Positions 45,503 to 57,402 are shown, counted from the stretch's first letter. The stretch is DNA of 64,000 nt from Sialis fuliginosa (GCA_961205875.1 OY540821.1:17174001-17238000), one strand, 5' to 3'. Notes: generated from the letters alone by a model not told the origin. Translations and numbers: made by a program.

Positions 45503-45745
45503 ATATGACCTTTTTGATTTTAACTCTCTAGTCACGATATATTTACTTTTTAAAGTAGCAATCTGTGCGTCCCCCCCCCCTCTTTAATTTCTAAACTATC
45601 GATGAAAAAAATCTGAAAAAATGTAGATTTTAATTAGTTCTTTCAATGAAAATTATAACGAATTTTTTTAAATAACTATTTTTTATAAATCGTAGTGGAA
45701 CCCTATCAAGTGTGTGCCCTACGCACTTGGCCATTTTATTTCATA
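45503..45745 (+). repeat. Repeat H, copy 2
   Basis: CACGATATATTTACTT, a C-run, CTAAACTATCGATG and the tail GGAACCCTATC...ACGCACTTGGCCATTTTAT, as at 28368-28800. Confidence 0.5.
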
Positions 45746-46291
45746 TAGCAGCAGTGTGTGATCGGGCGTGAGTAAAAAAAGTCTTGAAAATGCGTGATCG
45801 TGAGCGAAAATCACTCTGACAAAAATCCATTACACACACAGGCATATACATATCATGTTTAGTTTTGTCACACATCAGTGCCATATGTTGACGTAGTTCT
45901 TTTGTTTCCGCCAAACTGGTGGGACGAGCGAGGGGAAAACAACTATCGCGTATTCGTACGAGGAGGGGGTGGGGGAGGGGGCAGAGGAGGAATTGTCACC
46001 GAGATTTTTATGATAAATGATTCGATTGATAAATTGTCCTGCGAGAGAGACCTCTAGCGACGGTATGTCTAACTAATGTGCGAGGCCGTGATGCGCTTTG
46101 TAACTATTAAATCATTATTCTTGTGAAATAATCACTGAAAGTATTTGTATGTATGTAGAAGAGAATCAGGCTTAAAAATAATTAAGATCATTTTTGGTTG
46201 ATTTTTTTTTAATTTTGGAAGCAAGTACTTTTGAGAAAAATATATTGGTTGTTCTATTTAACTGCAAATCTCTATAAAAAAAAACATCTGC
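45746..46291. other. Unique GC-balanced segment 45880-46110
   Basis: Non-repetitive, includes TTCTTTTGTTTCCGCC, a G-rich stretch (45963-45990) and AAATGATTCGATTGATAAAT. No coding frame. A candidate regulatory element on composition only. Confidence 0.3.
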
Positions 46292-46516
46292 CAAGGAAAT
46301 GCACAGTGCTTCCTCGTGCTAAATTCACCAAAGGTATTAAATTACTGAACAATTTAAATAAAAACCAAATTGAGATAAATCAAACGTTGTAGAACTATAT
46401 TATAAGAAAATTTTCACGTAACATGTGTCGTTCTTGAGATATCTTGAAAAAATAAATATTTTGGGATGTCATCTCTCCCTTACTCACAATTTTGATGATT
46501 TCAAAATGGAATCATC
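46292..46516 (+). mobile_element. Repeat family E, copy 6, cut by a family D insertion
   Basis: Left end AATGCACAGTGCTTCCTCG, internal deletion, then the middle body to AATGGAATCATC where the palindromic element begins at 46517. The right part is not found after that element. Confidence 0.6.
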
Positions 46517-47471
46517 CAGTGGCGAGGCGTGACATTTTTAATAAGGGGAGCATATTTTGTCAATCCTCGCCCTCCTGTTAACAAAAACTAATTATGAAAT
46601 ACCTTAAGTTCAAGCTTTTACTTTTTTAAATAAATTCTTATATATTTATATAGTAACTAAATGATTCTACGTCTTATTTTCTTGTATTTTTGTTGATATT
46701 TGTATGACGAGTTGAAGTTCACTGTAGGAAATATCACTAAAAAATTTCGAATTTTTGATTTAATTAAAAGTATGTTTATTGTATAGAAAATGACGTGAAA
46801 AGTTGAACTGTTCAAACCGCAGGTCTGTATCTCAAATCGTTCTCGAGATATAGCCTCTCAAAGTTTTAGTTTTTTCAAATTTTTGGAGAAAAAAGGCCAT
46901 AACTTTTGAACGTGTGGTCGGAATTGATTTTAGTTGACGGATTTGGAATCAGCGTGTCAAAATCTATATAATGACATGTATAATACTTTAAAATCCGACA
47001 AAAAAAATTTCGTCAAAAATCGACATTTTTTTAAGGTATACCTATTGAATTTTTTCGATTTTTCGCGAAAAATTTTTTTTCGAGTTTTAAGGTATTATAC
47101 ATGTCATTATATAGATTTTGACACGCTGATTTCAAATCCGTCAACTAAAATCAATTCCGACCACACGTTCAAAAGTTATGGCCTTTTTTCTCCAAAAATT
47201 TGAAAAATCTAAAACTTTGAGAGGCTATATCTCGAGAACGGTTTGAGATACAGACCTGCGGTTTGAACAGTTCGACTTTTCACGTCATTTTCTATATAAC
47301 AAACATACTTTTAACGAAATCAAAAATTCTAAATTTTTTAGTGAAATTTCCTGCAGTGAACTTCAACTCGTCATACAAATATCGACTAAAATACAAGAAA
47401 ATAAGACGTAGAATCATTTAGTTACTATATAAATATATAAGAATTTATTTTAAAAAGTAAAAGCTTGAACT
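46517..47471. mobile_element. Large palindromic element family D, copy 3
   Basis: Starts CAGTGGCGAGGCGTGACA. The arms are inverted around about 47040. The right arm stops after GTAAAAGCTTGAACTT, about 110 bp before the expected terminus. The outer segment matches the right outer segment of copy 1. The 89-codon frame across the centre is a palindrome artefact. Confidence 0.8.
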
Positions 47472-48165
47472 TTACATTTTATCTACATATTTTACACGTT
47501 ACAATATGAACAGTCTGTTTTGACACACATCGCTGTTTTATATCGACAAACCTTATACACAGTGGGCAAACACAATTAACCCTATTGTACAACACCGTTA
47601 CATAATATAAAGTTTGCAGATGACAGCTATAGTATTTATGAAAACGGGGTAAACATTTTGGAAAAACGTGAATTAAATAACGTGTATTGTTTTAATACAA
47701 ACATAGAATTTCAATTTTCAATTGTATTAATTTAAACACAATTAAATCGATTTGTTTTAAACAATTATTATGATCAAATAAAGTATAATATCTGTTCTAA
47801 ATTATTACTAGGGTAGTTAGATAATATGGTAGAATGTACTTTTCATTATTAAAATACATTTTATGAATTAAATGAAAATGTTTCTGAGTTAGGAGTGTCA
47901 GGATATGATTTGTTATAAAAAATGTTATAAGTATGTTATTTAAAAAATTAGACGACCCTTAGTTTTATTATTAAATAAATTATCTACAAAATTGCACGTC
48001 TTGGATATATATTTCATTTTTCTTTCAACAAGAAAAATATCGTTGACCAAAAAAGAATTTTGAAGCTGACAATACAATCTTTCAATTAGTATGTAAAAGA
48101 AATTTAGCTACAATTTTGTAAATACTTATTCACAACTAAAAACGTTTTTTGATTAAAAAAACGGA
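47472..48165. other. Intergenic, nothing recognised
   Basis: AT-rich; no supported feature. Confidence 0.4.
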
Positions 48166-48600
48166 CAAGTGCGAGTAGAACACGCGCCCTGAGAGTTCCG
48201 TACCGTCATATAAAACTTAATTATTGACAATAGTTAATTATATAGGTCTTAGATAATGAACTTGAAATTAAATTTGCTATACGTAATAATTTCTCACAAT
48301 TCATTTTTAGGGAAAGATGTTCCAAATAAAAATGTTAATAAATATTATTATATTTGTCTGTTATTCTTCTTTATTTGTTTTTTTACAAATTATAAAAAGA
48401 CGGACAAGTGCGAGTAGAAATCGAGCCCTGAGAGTTCCGTACAATTTAATTACGTAGGTAGATAAAGAACCCTATTCTCAAAGCGTCTTTCGTAGACACT
48501 GTATAAAAAAAAAACATAATAATTCGACATAAATTAATTAAATAATTTTTAGGGAAAGATTTTCCAAATAAATATATTATAAGTATTTGTCTGTTATATA
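48166..48600. repeat. Direct duplication of a retroelement-tail-like unit
   Basis: ACGGACAAGTGCGAGTAGAA ... GAGAGTTCCGTAC occurs at about 48163 and 48400. Each is followed by TTTTTAGGGAAAGATGTTCC-like sequence and ATTTGTCTGTTAT. The GTGCGAGT...GTTCCGTAC motif is the inverse of the tail in repeat H. Confidence 0.6.
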
Positions 48601-48956
48601 AAATATAATGTAAAAGTAAATAGGTTATTGACGATTTCTCTTTACGCGATGTTTTGAGGAACTAATTAATATCGTTATCCAAGGGACCACCTGTATACAT
48701 ACATATATATAAATATGTTTGTCCTAAATCACAATACCACTGACTAACTAAACAGATTGATTGAAGTCTGTGCTGCACCTAGCGGAATTTAATTTCCCCA
48801 ATCTGTCGCCGCGCATCAGTGGCGCCAACTATATCCGGATGGAAGTGACTACAATTTCCGGGCAGATACGCGGACCTCGCTATGTCACATATACATATAT
48901 GTACCAGTGGTATGCAACATTTTTACCTCTCAAAGTACCAATTACGTATACTTTCA
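48601..48956. other. Intergenic; GC-balanced patch 48760-48895
   Basis: A 70-codon frame covers a moderately GC-balanced patch without recognisable domains. Confidence 0.35.
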
Positions 48957-49262
48957 TTGCATTCAAACTATAATATTATGTTAAATAGAAACATTATGTT
49001 ATAAAAAAAGTGTGGGGTTGGAAGGGGGGGGGGGGGGTGGAGGAAGAGGAGGGAAGAAAGGGGAGAAAGACGAGATGCTGGCAATTTACTTTAAAATTGT
49101 TATTTGAAAAACAAACATTAAAGTCATTGCATTGAAACTATAATATTATGTTAAACAAAAACTTTATGTTATAAAAATAAGTATACTGCTGGGAGGGGGG
49201 GGGGGGGAAGGAGAGGGGAGAAAGCGAGATGCTTAGCAATTTACTTTAAAAATTAAAGTCTG
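48957..49262 (+). repeat. Tandem duplication with long purine/G tracts, period about 170 bp
   Basis: GCATTCAAACTATAATATTA at 48959 and GCATTGAAACTATAATATTA at 49129 start two units, each with a 12-14 G run followed by a G/A-rich strand and AAGCGAGATGCT/AGACGAGATGCT and GCAATTTACTTTAAAA. The G tracts could form triplex or quadruplex structures. Confidence 0.75.
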
Positions 49263-49264
49263 GT

Positions 49265-49475
49265 TACTAATTTGGGCACGCAGAATCCAAAAACAACCAT
49301 CAATTTGCTCAAACAGCTCTTATTTTCGCGATATTGCAAAAAAAAACGTTTTTTTCGATATGCAAACACTCAAATTCGTATTTTTTATCCAAAACTCGAC
49401 AATTTTTGCCCAATTTTATTGCGGACGGACGGACGACAAAGTGAAATTAATAGGACTTCTTCGGAACCCTACAAA
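49265..49475 (+). repeat. Repeat I, copy 2
   Basis: A (GGAC)n block and ACTTCTTCGGAACCCTA as at 40400-40689. Confidence 0.45.
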
Positions 49476-50224
49476 TATGTATATATGTAGATGTAATGTA
49501 TTTTAATATGCAAATGTATCATACAAAAAAATGTTTTCTTAAAAACCTACACAAAATATATTTTAAGCAGAAATTGACTTCATTTGGGCATTAAAGGGGC
49601 GTCGCTAGAGCTGGTGCTAAACGTACATATATGGTAACTGGCAAGAATTAATTTACAAATCATAAAGTGTGAACATTTCACAATTTTGTGACTCACCTAC
49701 GCTGAAGGAACTAATAGCTACTTCGGTATATTTTTGACACCTCTAAAATAAATTCACATCTAAATGAGATATAACTCACCAGTCGGTACGATTAGTACCT
49801 GTCAGGAGGTGTTAATATCCACAACTCAGTGTCATTAGCCATACACTGTGGCACAGATAGTGTTAATTAAGCGTAAATATATCATGACAACTTAAATGTT
49901 ACTATAAAATATTTATATTTAAAAATTCGAATGAATTTGAGATTAGACTAAATTCTAGGATGTTTTGCGTTCTTATTTGCGTGTCTATATTGTGTTATTG
50001 TAAGGCAATAGTTTCGGATACCACGTCTGGAGGGACGACAAACAGCCACATAAAGAAAAAAGTACAGAAATTGTATTTTAGAACCGATAAAGCAATCTTA
50101 TGAAAAAAATCGCTTTTATTACAGTTTAATATTAAATATTGTTTAAGAATTCGTTTAATTTGTGATTGAACCAGAATTTATTTATGGTTCGGGTTCGAAT
50201 TTTGGTTCAGCATGATGCATAATA
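49476..50224. other. Intergenic, nothing recognised
   Basis: No supported feature in this stretch. Confidence 0.4.
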
Positions 50225-50605
50225 AGAGGGGAAGGGGGTCTCGACGGTCTTAGGGTATTTGATAGTCTTAAAGTTAATGATGTAAGCTACATTTAAAAAA
50301 AATTGAGTCTGTAGGATAGCGCCAATCTGAGATATTAACTATTCAATTTACTTCTTTGTTAGTTTATGAGTTTTAATTTGTTTTTAAAAAGGGAAGGAGG
50401 TCGCGAGGGTCTTTGGATGTGTGATCCTCTTAAAGATAATAGTGTAAGCTACATTTTAAAAAAAATTGAGTCTGTAGGATCGCGCCAAGCTGAGATATTA
50501 ACTATTCTTGTTAATTTATCAATTTTAACTAACATTTTTTTAGGGGGAGAGAGGGCGGAAAAATAAATCTAGCTCAGGGCGCCAGACTTCCTAAGGCCGG
50601 CTCTG
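50225..50605 (+). mobile_element. hAT-like element family G, copy 2, with internal tandem repeat
   Basis: Two units (50226-50366 and about 50391-50530) each contain GTGTAAGCTACAT or GATGTAAGCTACAT, TTGAGTCTGTAGGATMGCGCC and GAGATATTAACTATTC. The right end, on the minus strand, is CAGAGCCGGCCTTAGGAAG. The first unit provides the empty site for the family F insertion seen in copy 1. Confidence 0.65.
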
Positions 50606-51285
50606 TTTCTAAGCCTATATGTGAAATATACCTAATGAATATCACTGTACTACAAGAAATCACGAAATTCTCTTTCATATTAGCATTATTGATTACATTT
50701 TATTATAAATAAATCCCGTTCAACACAAATTGAATTGTCACGAAATGAAATCTGCAAATATATAGACACGTTATCATTATATCGAGTATAGGTACCAATA
50801 AGTCCGATTGTACTTAACATTTACAGTGTATTTTTTTTACCGGTACGTCATATATGACGGATTGACACGGTCCATCTTGTGTCAAACGCGGTAAACAGGT
50901 TACAGACACACACACACACACACACACGTCATTAGCGACCACACAGCCCGTCATCAATCGTAAGTCGTCTGCTGTCAACTGAATTCTTTGACCCTTATGT
51001 GACTTACCTTTAAGGCAGAGCTGGTATGGAAAAGCCAAAAAAGGTAGTTACTAGAAAATTAAATATTTGCTATATCAGTGCTAGTTAAAAAAAATGTATC
51101 AATTGCGAGTCGAGCCTCGCGTACTTAGTGTCCCGTACCGTATAATTTTTCAATTTATTCGATTATTTTATTTTGAATTGCACTTGTGAAGAAAACGCTA
51201 TACTCTATTTGATTTAAGAATGCATTTTACCGTCAAAAAGAGTATAGTAACGTCAGTATAGATAAAACAAACGTTACAGATTTAA
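50606..51285. other. Intergenic with (AC)n and a minus-strand donor-like site
   Basis: (AC)n at 50906-50928. On the minus strand CTTAAAG|GTAAGTCAC near 51003-51015 is a perfect splice-donor match, next to a GC-balanced 100 bp. No recognisable protein. Confidence 0.3.
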
Positions 51286-51660
51286 ATATGACTTCTATGT
51301 TCTTTAATATCTTTTTAAATAATTTTTAATATATAAAAAATTTCAATGGGATTTGTCAGAAATAAAACTCACCTTTGTATTATAAATATTAGTTTTCTAA
51401 TGTCCTAATGTCAAAAACATAATATACATTCGTAGAGTAACTAATTTAACAATTTGAATTTAGTTCCAAAGAACATGAATTAAAGACGTATTAATTAGTA
51501 TTTAAAATCCAAATTTTGAGGGCGGTTTTCACCCCTTCAATAGCTGTTTAGACACGTACAAATAATAAATGTACCAAATTTTATCAAAATTCACTTTTTA
51601 CACAATAAAAGTTATAAAATTTCGAATATTTCCAAAACCCATAATCTGATAGGTTATTTA
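51286..51660 (+). repeat. Interspersed repeat J, copy 2
   Basis: Shares TTTTTAAATAATTTTTAATA, GGGATTTGTCAGAAATAAAA and GACGTATTAATTAGTATTTA with 53866-54240. A part is at 1036-1186 and, inverted, 52440-52522. Confidence 0.65.
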
Positions 51661-51669
51661 TGTTTTTTA

Positions 51670-52007
51670 CCCAGTAATGGCAAATGTAAAATCAGTAATG
51701 AGTACGCAGTGATGGACACTTGCTAATGATAAGTACTACGACACAAAAGATATAAAAGAAAGAATCGTGAAATTTGAAACAGAGTAAAGCAGTTGCTATG
51801 ATAATATAATAATTAATAAATAAATTAGTTTAAATGTCCACCATTTTGACACCTATTGGCCTCATGTCATCAAATCACGCTGTAAGACAGTTGAATGTAT
51901 ATAGATTAATATTCAAAAATGGCAGTAATCAAATATCAACACATATTTCTAATTCAGTACATTTAATTTAAAAATGGCCATTACTGGGGTCATATCCAAG
52001 ATACCTT
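51670..52007 (-). mobile_element. MITE family A, copy 10
   Basis: Body in reverse orientation ending ATTACTGGGGTCATATCCAA and GATACCT|TA; the other terminus is missing. Confidence 0.7.
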
Positions 52008-52641
52008 ATTTAAATTTAACAATCCAAATAAATATTGTAACCCTACCCTGTATTAAATGAAGCAATGCTCGTTGATGTTCCTTATAAAGCTGTAAGGTGT
52101 CATGCAGCAATATAAATATTTGAAGCATTATTTATTAGTAGAATTACTACAACGGTATGTCTGCGGTGCGCTTTCGGCCGTTTGACCGGCGTTGATGAGA
52201 CTATTGCGGTCAACTGATATATGACCGGGTATTTATTATATTGTCACATATGTTGGCTAATTTTACATCAAAAAAACATATATATACATTCTTTGCGAAT
52301 TCTTTCAAATGATTGATGTTAATTGATTGGGAGGTTTTCGAACGGTTCTTGTCAGGACCGGCTCAGATTGTAAAATATGTTAAAAATAGTTAAAATTACA
52401 AATATTTAAAATTAATATTATATATAAACTATAATTATAATTCAAAAAGGTGAGTTTTATTTCTGACAAATTATTTAAAAAGATATTAAAGAACATGGAA
52501 GTCATGTATGGTTCTCCATAATAATGTTTCATTGCGTACCTTTCCTACCTAGAAGTCTGTAACAGACAGACAGACAGATAGACAGACACAGTGTTCCATT
52601 TTAATAATGATATTGACCTGTGTAATTCTGTAATTTTTTAA
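52008..52641. other. Intergenic with an inverted family J fragment
   Basis: 52440-52522 is repeat J inverted (AAGGTGAGTTTTATTTCTGA to ATGGTTCTCCATA). A (ACAG)n block lies at 52563-52586. Confidence 0.45.
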
Positions 52642-53115
52642 ATAAGGTGCAGTGGGGTAAGTGCAGAAACGGGTTCTTTTTATTATAATACGAGTGAAAT
52701 TGTAATAGCTAATATGTAGTGAACTAGTAAAAGTTAATACCAACTTGTTTAAAAAGTTCACTACTCCAAAACTAAACAACGTATCTTGATGCGGTAAAAA
52801 GCATTTTATACTAGGCGTATTCACAATTCTAGCATATGAAATAATGCTTCAAAGCGTTTTTTAACTACCGGTAATGCACTTGCCCCGAAAATGGGGCAAG
52901 TGCATTACCGGTAGTTGACATTTTTTACAATTTCCTATCATAATGCAAATATACAAAGAAAATTGGCGTCCTATTCAATTTAAACTAGTCAGTAATAACT
53001 GCACAATCATTTGATACTGAAAATATTAAGTATTTATATAACAGATTGGAAATATATGAGTTCAAAGTTCAACTATGCAAAAACCGGTCTGCACTTACCC
53101 CACTGCATGCCTTAT
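52642..53115. mobile_element. MITE U with a perfect central hairpin
   Basis: Ends ATAAGG-TG-CAGTGGGGTAAGTGCAG and CTGCACTTACCCCACTG-CATG-CCTTAT are inverted. At its middle, 52863-52886 and 52893-52916 are perfect 24-bp complements with a 6-nt loop and carry the terminal-like motif GCACTTGCCCC. 474 bp, no credible gene; the 91-codon minus frame overlaps the left end. The superfamily is uncertain (CAGTG would fit hAT, but no 8-bp duplication is clear). Confidence 0.75.
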
Positions 53116-53178
53116 ACACAAATTCAGACATCAAATCTTTATATTTTTTGTTTTAAATAAAAAATAAATAAGAACATA

Positions 53179-53365
53179 AGGTAGAGGCGCCAGTTATGGC
53201 CATTATAAGAGCAAGTTTTCGTTGTTTTTTTTTTGGATTAATGGGGTTGTTTTTTTTGTATTTCAACTAACTCTTTATTTAATCAATTTAATTATCAAAG
53301 TCTGCAAATATGGTTTGTTTTTTAAATTACAGTCTCGTTTTTTCTCCAGTAATGGCAAATGTAAA
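53179..53365 (-). mobile_element. MITE family A, copy 11 (internally deleted)
   Basis: TA|AGGTAGAGGCGCCAGTTATG at the left; the body jumps to CTCCAGTAATGGCAAATG. Confidence 0.65.
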
Positions 53366-53640
53366 TATTATTATTTTATATTTTTGTATTTTTTAATAAA
53401 ATATTTAACAATAAATTACAGGTACAGAGGAATTTTGACCACGTATAGACATGTGTTGTATATGTGTAGGTGTAAGTGTCCAGAGGGGCACAGCTGGCCA
53501 AACTCCGGCTGTAAATCACCGAGATGCAGCAGGTCGTAAAAACAGAGTCCCTGATTGACCGTGACGATCCACTCGTAAAACCTTGTTTACAATCTGTCAT
53601 TTACTGATTCCAGGGAACGCTACGACAACTAAAATTGTTC
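53366..53640. other. GC-balanced unique segment 53450-53640
   Basis: Non-repetitive, with short frames on both strands (the plus frame ends CKCPEGHSWPNSGCKSPRCS) but no family I recognise. A fragment of an exon or regulatory DNA is possible. Confidence 0.25.
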
Positions 53641-53866
53641 ACTTCCTAGAGACACTTTCAAATTTGATTTATTTTTTGATTTAATTGCTCAGGAAAATTT
53701 ACCTAGCATAGTACTTAACTTTATAATGTTTTTACATTATTACGAAAAAATAATACTAAAATCCTAGGGACACTTACAAATTTGATTTATTTTTTGATTT
53801 AATTGCTTAAGAAAATTTACTTAGCAAAGTACAAACATTTTATTGACTTTATAATGTTTTTACATA
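53640..53866 (+). repeat. Tandem duplication, period about 117 bp
   Basis: CTAGAGACACTTTCAAATTTG and CTAGGGACACTTACAAATTTG start two units that both continue with ATTTATTTTTTGATTTAATT and end in ACTTTATAATGTTTTTACAT. Confidence 0.75.
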
Positions 53867-54240
53867 TATTTTTAAATAATTTTTAATGTATGAAAAATTT
53901 CAATTGGATTTGTCAGAAATAAAACTCACCTTTGTATTATAAATATTAATTTTCAAATAACCTAATCTTAAAAACATAATACACATTTGTAGAATAACTA
54001 ATTTAACAATTTGAATTTAGTTGCAGGTAACTTGAATTAATGACGTATTAATTAGTATTTAAAATTTAAGGGTGGTTTTCATCCCTTTAATAGCTATTTA
54101 GGTATATACAAATAATAAATGTCCCTTAGGTTCAATTGAACTACAAATGTACCAAGTCTTATAAAAAATAGTGAAATAATACTCGCAACATTCACTTTTT
54201 AGACGATTTACAAAATTTCGAATATTTCCAAAAGCACCAA
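53866..54240 (+). repeat. Interspersed repeat J, copy 4
   Basis: Aligned along most of its length to 51286-51660. Confidence 0.65.
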
Positions 54241-56016
54241 AATCAATAGTTTATTATTTCTGTTAGGTGAACATCGAAAATTGTCGTACCTTTTTTGTAT
54301 TTATTATAAAAGGAGACGAATGGTTAAATTAGATTAGGTTAAGGCAGGTAAATATTGGTCGAATTTCGACCATAATTATAAGAATTAAATTAATTAATTA
54401 ATGATATAAAATAAAATTTATAATTCTATAAAAATTTTCGCCCTATTTTATAAAAATTGATTTATTTAATAAAACCAATGCTAAAGATGCACGAGTGAGA
54501 CAAAGAAGGAAGGTGAGAAAGAAAGAGAGTGGATATTTATGTACGGTCATGTTTACGATAGACTTCGAGGAACCGCTCTTTGACGCATATATTATCCTTA
54601 AAAACCATCCACCAAATCAAATCTAAGTAAACGATTTCATAGAAAATTACCGTAAAATAATTATTACATGTAGGAATACACAATTATTATACTTTGTACA
54701 TATGTGTATATTGAGTTTTATAATTAAATTAAAGTACGCTAGTGTGTGAAGGCGTTCTGTAGGTCACCTAACATCACAGGAGACTGTTAAATTACATGTA
54801 TACATTTACAATATTTTTCGTTGCATAGATTCCTTTTTACTTCAATGTTCTGGAGGAAATGGAATACCGTCCGAGATAAGAGCAGATTCTGATTGTACTA
54901 CCTTCAAAACGTAAAGAAAAGTTGTGCGTGTGTTTGTGTGTCTGGATGTAGAATTTTCTTTCGTTCACGATAACTACTGTAAAAATGCACCGATTTGAAT
55001 TATTTTTTTGGAAAATATTTGTCTCAGTGAGTACTCCAGAGATATTGATTTTAATGCTAATCAGATATAGGGTTTTGGAAATATTCACCCCTCCCCCCCA
55101 GTAAATTAAATAATACAAAAAATTAATACAAATTAAAATTTACAAAAAAAATGTTGAGGGTCTATGATCCACATGCCTCCCCCCCCCCCCATCCAAAAAA
55201 AAGCGAAAAAATGAACATTGAGAATTAGGACTGAAAAATTCTAGCTCGATAAATTGTTATAAAAATTTTGTATTGTTTATTTTCGTATAACTGAACCATT
55301 GATTTTTTTTTCGACAAAATATATTTTTCAAAATGTAAGGAACAACTTTTGTCCTTACACGTTTTTTAAAAATTTTCAGTAATATAAGTAGGGGGCTAAT
55401 GGCGCGGAACAATAATTATGAAAGTATTTCTTGCACTTGTCTTAATTTTTTTTTTTTTAACACAATTAAACATTTGTCATCGATCAGTAATCTATAATTA
55501 TAGGTAAACAAAGAAATAAAATTAATTAACTTAGCATGAAATCACGCTATTACAATAGATCAGCAATTATAAACCAAAAGTTAAAAAATAAATTATTTCT
55601 AATGTTTTTTTTAATATGGGGATCGAATAAAAAGATAGACCACTGACCTCTACAATAATATATATTTCATTTACATGGATATGTCGTTTTGTTTCATTTT
55701 TATTAATTATTTTTTGTCCTTTGGATTCTATTGAATCTTTTAAATTGCTTGTAGACCGTTAACATTTTTTGTTGTAATTAATTATTTATTGTTTTAGTAT
55801 TTATTTATTTCTTCTTTTTAGCGTTCGGTGTTTTTATTAGGGGATTTTTTGTGTAAACTGTAAAATATGCTATTAATGTAAGTCTAGTTCAAATATAAAA
55901 TTGTTATTTAGAAATATAATTTTTATACATTTGTTAAAATGTGCGTTTCGGTACCCTGAGGTCTGTTCCAACCTTTAACCCAATTAAACGAAAATTGAAC
56001 CAGAGTCGACTGTATG
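54241..56016. other. AT-rich intergenic DNA, nothing recognised
   Basis: C-run at 55181-55190; short frames without recognisable domains. Confidence 0.4.
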
Positions 56017-56612
56017 TAGTATATGGGCACATCCACAGAACGTGACCGCATTAGCTTTAAATTAAAATACTCAAATGCTTCTTCAAAATGGAGCATTGAA
56101 CGCACACTCTTCTATGTCGTCTCAAAATCTTCGTAACAAAGAGAAGAATAATTGGTCTCAATTTCAGGAGTGTGCTTCGGATGTTCCAAAAGTTACAGCA
56201 AATAAACCAAATAAAAAACGCTGAAATTGCCGTTCGCTGGATAAAACAATCGCGCATATGAAATGTAAGAGGTGTGCGCCTTTCAAACTCCGGAAAAAGG
56301 TTCATTGTACCAAAAAACATGTCCAGTAAAAATTTCAGATTCATTGGTTTGAATCTGAGAAAATTGCGGTGGTATGAATTTTTCTTTTTTTAAAAGTTCC
56401 ATTCTGAAAACGTGAAAATAACCGATTTTTCAATGCAAATTGTGCTGCAGTTTTTATATGAATCAAGCAATCGACTTGTAACTCCATGTTTACATCCATA
56501 ATAAAGTATACTTTGAGTTCGTGTACTTATGGGTGGGTAATATACATTCCTACACGCGCACTATTGCCGTTCCCCCAAAGCGGCCACGTTCTGTGGATTT
56601 GCCCATATATAT
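56017..56612. mobile_element. MITE-like element R with about 30-bp inverted ends
   Basis: Left TATGGGCACATCCACAGAAC continuing GTGACCGC, and right GCGGCCACGTTCTGTGGATT continuing TGCCCATA, are inverted with 3-4 mismatches. 596 bp, GC-balanced interior. A 95-codon minus-strand frame (56057-56344) and a neighbouring frame cover the interior but show no transposase motif I recognise. No other copy in this window. Confidence 0.65.
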
Positions 56613-56626
56613 ACCTTCTTGTTAAA

Positions 56627-56643
56627 GGACTGGTGCCAGTACT
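56627..56643 (+). mobile_element. MITE family A, copy 12 (terminus only)
   Basis: GGACTGGTGCCAGTACT, the right terminus alone. Confidence 0.5.
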
Positions 56644-56689
56644 TTAGTTATTGTTAAACTTTCTTTTTACAGTTAGTAAATAATCATAA

Positions 56690-56915
56690 AAATGTGCGAT
56701 ATCGAAGAGTCGGCGTATAGTGACACACAGCGCCTTGTTCCAGGAAGCGGCGACATTGTAAACTAACACGCGTGGATGGAACACGCGGCTTTGCGGTGCG
56801 CGCTCCGGCTCGTAAACCCTTTAGTCACACCGCCTTTGCGGCCGCGGTACCGCGCTCGGTCAGCGCGATTTGCTTTTATTGCGCACGATTCAGTGAAAGT
56901 GCACAACGCACATGG
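56690..56915. promoter_or_regulatory. CpG-rich island
   Basis: The strongest GC/CpG island outside the Sox gene (GCGGCCGCGGTACCGCGC, GGTCAGCGCG). Palindromic CGCG-containing words are frequent. TCAGTG near 56893 resembles an Inr but lacks a DPE at +28. A long plus-strand frame (56772-57032) has no known domain and ends in (AC)n. Could be a promoter, a first exon or an enhancer. Confidence 0.35.
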
Positions 56916-57047
56916 ACATTAAAAACATACACACACACAAATAAACAAACACACACGTTCATAAAATTACATATATATCACACGCAGGTAAAAGAATTCG
57001 CTTGGGACAAGAAATCCTTATTTTTTGTATAACGAAAAACATCTGTC

Positions 57048-57402
57048 AAGTAAATGCACAATGCTTCCTCTTCGTGATAAATACACCAAAGGTATAGTTA
57101 ATTATTGAACAATTTAAATAAAAACCTATAGTGTTCAGATAAATTGGTTAACCATTTAATTTTTATACAATTTTGATAAAAAATAAGTATTAGTACGAAA
57201 TTCTTCTTAAAACGCATATATTTTTAATTTTTTGACAATTTCAATCTAAATCTAAATTTATGCAAACGTCAAAATGACATTTAAAACATCAAAATGATAT
57301 TTAAAAAGCTCAATTTAAAATTTTGAATTCGGAGAACATTTTTTTTGTCTCAATCTGAAACGTTCACAAAGTTTCTCGTATCTTCGATATTGCGAGGAAG
57401 CA
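57048..57402 (+). mobile_element. Repeat family E, copy 7 (both ends, internal deletion)
   Basis: Left AATGCACAATGCTTCCTC and right TCGATATTGCGAGGAAGCA, lacking the (ACAG)n middle. Confidence 0.65.

Noticed and set aside
46934..47203. An 89-codon frame beginning MTDLESACQNLYND, also present at 4602-4790
   Set aside because: It lies in the arms and centre of the palindromic element; the shared peptide only reflects shared DNA, and the frame crosses the inverted centre.
56057..56344. A 95-codon minus-strand frame inside element R
   Set aside because: No transposase motif recognised, and a neighbouring frame is equally open; not enough to call a gene.
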